A stretch of DNA of 8,170 nt from Methanothrix sp. (GTDB taxonomy: Archaea; Halobacteriota; Methanosarcinia; Methanotrichales; Methanotrichaceae), in assembly GCA_028708055.1 (NCBI GenBank), contig JAQVZT010000107.1:1-8170 (forward strand). Reading direction: 5' to 3'. Made by a program: the position numbers and the translations under genes. Positions 6,065 through 8,170 of this stretch are shown here, piece after piece. The notes under the pieces are model-generated. The model did no database searches. It had not been told where the DNA came from and was given only the letters and a program-made list of their open reading frames with translations. Numbering within the stretch: position 1 is the first letter of the stretch; each line of letters starts with the position of its first letter.

Positions 6065-6178
6065 TCAATTTTCTCCATAGACAGAATTTCTCTTTTTCGA
6101 AAAGAGGTCAGTTTCAACTACAGAATCTGCTTCAACAAAATACGTGGCTCGAAATCCGCATGTCCTCAGACGATACAT
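6065..6178 (-). other. Short open frame of doubtful status after the GNAT gene
   Basis: An ATG at 6176-6178, ten bases past the GNAT stop, opens 37 codons reading MYRLRTCGFRATYFVEADSV and ending SVYGEN before a TGA. The middle (ATYFVEADSVVETDLF) has protein-like composition, but there is no ribosome site and no family I know. It may be part of the same decayed small-gene cluster as 5901-6032. Confidence 0.2.
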
Positions 6179-6187
6179 TCAAATCGC

Positions 6188-6718
6188 CTATCCTTTTTTA
6201 TCCGCAGAGTATAGATTAAAATACATTGGGGGAAAATCTCGATCCTTATGTTTCTTTATAATTTTAAATTCATATTTTCTATAAAAATCTATTGATTCTC
6301 GTTTTGCATCTACAGTTATGTATCGGCAGCCTATTTGGTTTGAAATCTCGTAGGCTTTGCCCACCGCCCAAAGCAGTAGATTCTCACCAATACCACGTCG
6401 TTTGTATTTATCATCAACTGCAAGTCGTGCTATCTTTATTGCAGGATATTTTTGATACGCATACCCATCAATTCCATCGCATTGCTCTACCAAATTTTAT
6501 CCAATTGTATCGGTAGTTAATGTAACAAATCCTGCGAGAGTTCCTTTCCAAAAGCACAGATATGTCCTGCTTATCAGATCATTTTGAGCATTCAATGCAT
6601 CGTCTTTCAAGAAATCGTTTAGCTCATCACTATTTGAGCAGAACGATGCTAAATCATTTTCCTCTCTCAAGCCTGCGATGCGAAGCTGTGTATGGATGAC
6701 CTTCTCCATTTGATTCAA
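6188..6718 (-). pseudogene. GNAT-family N-acetyltransferase interrupted by an in-frame stop
   Basis: Both halves of a GNAT enzyme of about 175 residues lie in one frame. The first (6718-6500) begins near MEKVIHTQLRIAGLREENDL and ends LTTDTIG; a TAA at 6497-6499 follows; the second continues NLVEQCDGIDGYAYQKYPA. The acetyl-CoA loop is IARLAVDDKYKRRGIGENLL, and a typical C-terminal motif is ITVDAKRESIDFYRKYEF. GNAT enzymes of this length paired with small upstream genes are often toxins that acetylate aminoacyl-tRNA; that role is inferred here. A TTG two codons after the TAA could restart translation but would lack the N-terminal strand and helices. The TTG start at 6718 overlaps the stop of the upstream small gene; the ATG at 6709 is an equally likely start. 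One nonsense change is the simplest explanation; a sequencing error is possible. Confidence 0.8.
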
Positions 6719-6861
6719 ACCGGATGTGCCTTATAGATTTCCTGTGCTTTCTTAAGTAGACATATTTTCTTTTCACTGACTTTTGGATGAAGGAAATCCT
6801 CGATGAACTCCTCTGCATCTTCTCCTTCTAAGATCAATCCTAGTTCAATAGGTCTAGCCAT
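6715..6861 (-). CDS. Small antitoxin-like protein overlapping the GNAT gene
   Basis: A 48-residue protein from ATG 6861 to TGA 6715, beginning MARPIELGLILEGEDAEEF and ending with a basic helix KKAQEIYKAHPV. It resembles short methanogen proteins that have the PIELGL-LEGEDA start, which I know only as hypothetical. GGAG lies nine bases upstream of the ATG. Its stop codon overlaps a possible TTG start of the GNAT gene, the tight coupling expected of a toxin-antitoxin pair, so I infer an antitoxin role. It does not look like the ribbon-helix-helix (DUF1778) antitoxins usual for GNAT toxins. It appears intact although the presumed toxin is broken. Confidence 0.55.
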   Translation of the reverse strand: MARPIELGLILEGEDAEEFIEDFLHPKVSEKKICLLKKAQEIYKAHPV

Positions 6862-6913
6862 ATGTTTGAACTCCAAATTTACAGACGTATTTTGCTTTTC
6901 TCAGTACTTATTT

Positions 6914-6921
6914 GTTTTTAT
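6914..6921 (-). promoter_or_regulatory. Possible TATA box for the antitoxin-like/GNAT pair
   Basis: The minus strand reads ATAAAAAC about 53-60 bases upstream of the ATG at 6861, giving a leader of roughly 30 bases with the GGAG site inside. The surrounding sequence is AT-rich and alternatives exist, so this is tentative. Confidence 0.25.
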
Positions 6922-6977
6922 GCTTCCTATTCGATGAGTCTGTCCTTTCGCATACCTCTCTTCTTCGTCCGTTGGAC

Positions 6978-7475
6978 TTACGCGCGCTGTCTTGCTCTTG
7001 TGGGCCGTTCATGCGCCATGTAGCCCGGCGAGCTTGGCGTTTTGCGGTTAGGTCGGTGTGTGTGCCCTTATCATCCATTTGATTGTTTCCTGAGACTGTT
7101 TTTAGGGGAGCGCCGCGCGCGGTTTTACGCTTGCGTTCCGTTCGTGCGCATTGTAACCCGGCGATCTTGGCGTTTTGCGGTTGATAGGCGAATGCATTTG
7201 ATCGTCAGTTTAGACTGTTTTATGAAGCAGTTTTTGGGGGAGCGCCACGCGCTGTTTTGCGCCTGCTGCCGTTCGTGCGCCTTGTAGCCCTGCAATTTTG
7301 GCGGTTAGCGGTTGATCTTTGTATGCAGTTTGATCATCAGCTTTGACTGTTTCTTGAAACCGTTTTTGGGGGAACACCGCGCGCGGTGAAACGCGCGGGT
7401 CAGTCCTGCGCCCTCAGCGCCGGGCAGGTTTGGACACTTGGCGTTTTATGGTTGATCGGCCTATGCCGCCCTGAT
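6978..7475. repeat. Array of imperfect 131-133 bp tandem repeats, non-coding
   Basis: Three full units start at 7005, 7138 and 7269 (lengths 133, 131 and about 131), each opening CCGTTC(A/G)TGCGC. A fourth, diverged unit runs from about 7400 to 7475, and the tail of an earlier one precedes 7005. Shared blocks in order are: GCCCGGCGATCTTGGCG, TTTTGCGGTTGAT, a TTTGATCATCAG-like block, GACTGTTT, TTTTTGGGGGAGCGCC and a CGCGCG core. The last block forms a perfect 14-base palindrome, CACCGCGCGCGGTG, at 7375-7388 in the third unit. No reading frame is conserved through the units, so open frames here are incidental. It is not a CRISPR array, because the units have no unique spacers. Function unknown: a structured RNA, a protein-binding array or a relic of repeated insertion are all possible. 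Confidence 0.8.
7375..7388. repeat. Perfect GC palindrome in the third repeat unit
   Basis: CACCGCGCGCGGTG reads the same on both strands. The matching positions in the other units (near 7110 and 7243) are imperfect versions, GCCGCGCGCGG and GCCACGCGCTG. It could be a protein site or the stem of an RNA hairpin. Confidence 0.5.
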
Positions 7476-7527
7476 TTCTGTTTTGATGAAAATTTGCTGC
7501 TTGGCGACAATCCCTTAGCCGGGATCT

Positions 7528-8069
7528 CTATTTCGTCGCCTCTCTGCCTTCCACTATTGCTATCTCCTCTTCCGTCAGCCCGTACAGCCCTGGCCCCGAT
7601 CGATCAGCCCGTCCGTCAACCTGATCCTCTCTCGCAGTGGACCCAGCTTGCTCATCGAACCCTCGAATTCGGCCTTGAGCGCCTCAGCGGGCTCCCGTCT
7701 GGTCGGGTCGATGGCCAGCTTCTTCCTGTTCTTCTTGAGCACCGCCATCAGCCCCTCATAATCGTGCTCGTAGTAGCTCTGCAGCTTTGTCTTCGGCGTG
7801 AGGTCCTCTACCTTTGCCCCCACGTAGCCCTCCAGCCAGCCTAAAAAGCCCCGGATCTCCTGCTGCTTCTGTTTGTTCATCTCCAGCATTCTCTCTGCCA
7901 GAAAGGCAAGCAGATCGTGCACTACATCAGATTTTTCCCGGTCGGCGACGAAATTGCCAGCTTCGTCTTTGGGCAGGCAGGCCTCCACGGCAGCGAGGAT
8001 CTCAGCGTGCTTGCCTTCGGCGTAGAGATGCTGCAGCTCCGCTCCCAGGCGGGCGCGCTCGGACCCTGA
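7528..8069 (-). pseudogene. C-terminal remnant of an Eco57I-like restriction-modification methylase
   Basis: The minus strand is open from 8069, just after an in-frame TAA (8070-8072), and reads RARLGAELQHLYAEGKHAEI, then LLAFLAERMLEMNKQKQQEI, GFLGWLEGYVGAKVEDL, YYEHDYEGLMAVLKKNRKKL and LRERIRLTDGLIDR. Near 7588-7600 the frame breaks. The expected ending LYGLTEEEIAIVEGREATK continues in another frame to a TAG at 7528-7530, with 11 bases between the Asp and Leu codons instead of a multiple of three. This is the usual C-terminal tail of large Eco57I-type/type IIG N6-adenine methylases, with the closing DxLIDxIVYxLYGLTEEE motif. The catalytic methylase and nuclease parts are missing, so it cannot modify or cut DNA. 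The 5' boundary at about 8070 is sharp, suggesting deletion or insertion there. Confidence 0.8.
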
Positions 8070-8170
8070 TTAATGATTGCCTAAATTCTCCCTCCAAAGT
8101 TATGAAAAGATATCATCCGCGTTTTTGGGGTGAATCACCAATAATTGGAATGCATCAGGGATTTTGTATT
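8070..8170. other. Sequence beyond the restriction-gene break point; possible start of a plus-strand gene
   Basis: Homology to the restriction-modification gene ends at about 8070. An ATG at 8102 on the plus strand then stays open to the window edge, reading MKRYHPRFWGESPIIGM and on for six more codons. It could be the beginning of a gene, perhaps of the element that displaced the 5' part of the restriction gene, but there is no ribosome site and only 23 codons are visible. No inverted-repeat end can be proved inside the window. Confidence 0.25.

Noticed and set aside
6026..6214. Plus-strand open frame of 62 codons near the end of the GNAT gene
   Set aside because: It overlaps minus-strand remnants with better protein character and has no ribosome site or family resemblance.
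7042..7287. Plus-strand open frame of 81 codons in the tandem array
   Set aside because: The frame is not kept from one repeat unit to the next, and the unit lengths (133 and 131) shift it.
6978..7475. CRISPR array
   Set aside because: The units are about 132 bases, imperfect throughout and directly abutting; there are no short identical repeats with unique spacers and no cas gene.

Overview
The window looks like archaeal chromosome, most probably from a methanogen close to Methanothrix (Methanosaeta). This is an inference. It rests on an archaeal-type MoaA, a radical SAM protein of the MJ_1487 family (known mainly from methanogens), TATA-like boxes at archaeal spacing, GGTG/GGATGAT-type ribosome binding sites and several TTG/GTG starts. 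No rRNA or tRNA gene was found to fix the lineage.

All recognisable genes lie on the minus strand, so they read from high to low coordinates. Window positions 6900-8170 are accessory and decayed: the frame-broken 3' remnant of an Eco57I-like restriction-modification enzyme (7528-8069), then a non-coding array of about 3.5 imperfect 131-133 bp tandem repeats (6978-7475). Next is an antitoxin-like small gene (6715-6861) that overlaps a GNAT acetyltransferase gene (6188-6718) interrupted by an in-frame TAA. Positions 5612-6187 hold further debris, including a second small antitoxin-like gene (5901-6032) that also carries an in-frame TAA.

The centre (2923-5593) is housekeeping-like and GC-rich: a B12-binding-type radical SAM protein with a striking His/Asn-rich insert, a four-helix membrane protein with a clear promoter, and molybdenum-cofactor gene moaA.

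Downstream of moaA, in more AT-rich DNA, is the most interesting part. A two-helix SLATT/DUF4231 membrane protein (2401-2838) is followed in the same direction by a 579-residue protein (533-2272) that joins an N-terminal TIR domain, with the presumed NADase glutamate present, to a long right-handed beta-helix built from near-identical 46-residue repeats. TIR and SLATT domains are both typical immune effectors. The pair is a good candidate for an undescribed archaeal defence or conflict module in which the beta-helix is the sensor or scaffold. Positions 1-532 hold no convincing gene.

The layout suggests a conserved metabolic block flanked on both sides by a turnover zone of defence, toxin-antitoxin and restriction genes. 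Several genes in the upstream zone are already inactivated, while the TIR/SLATT pair appears intact.
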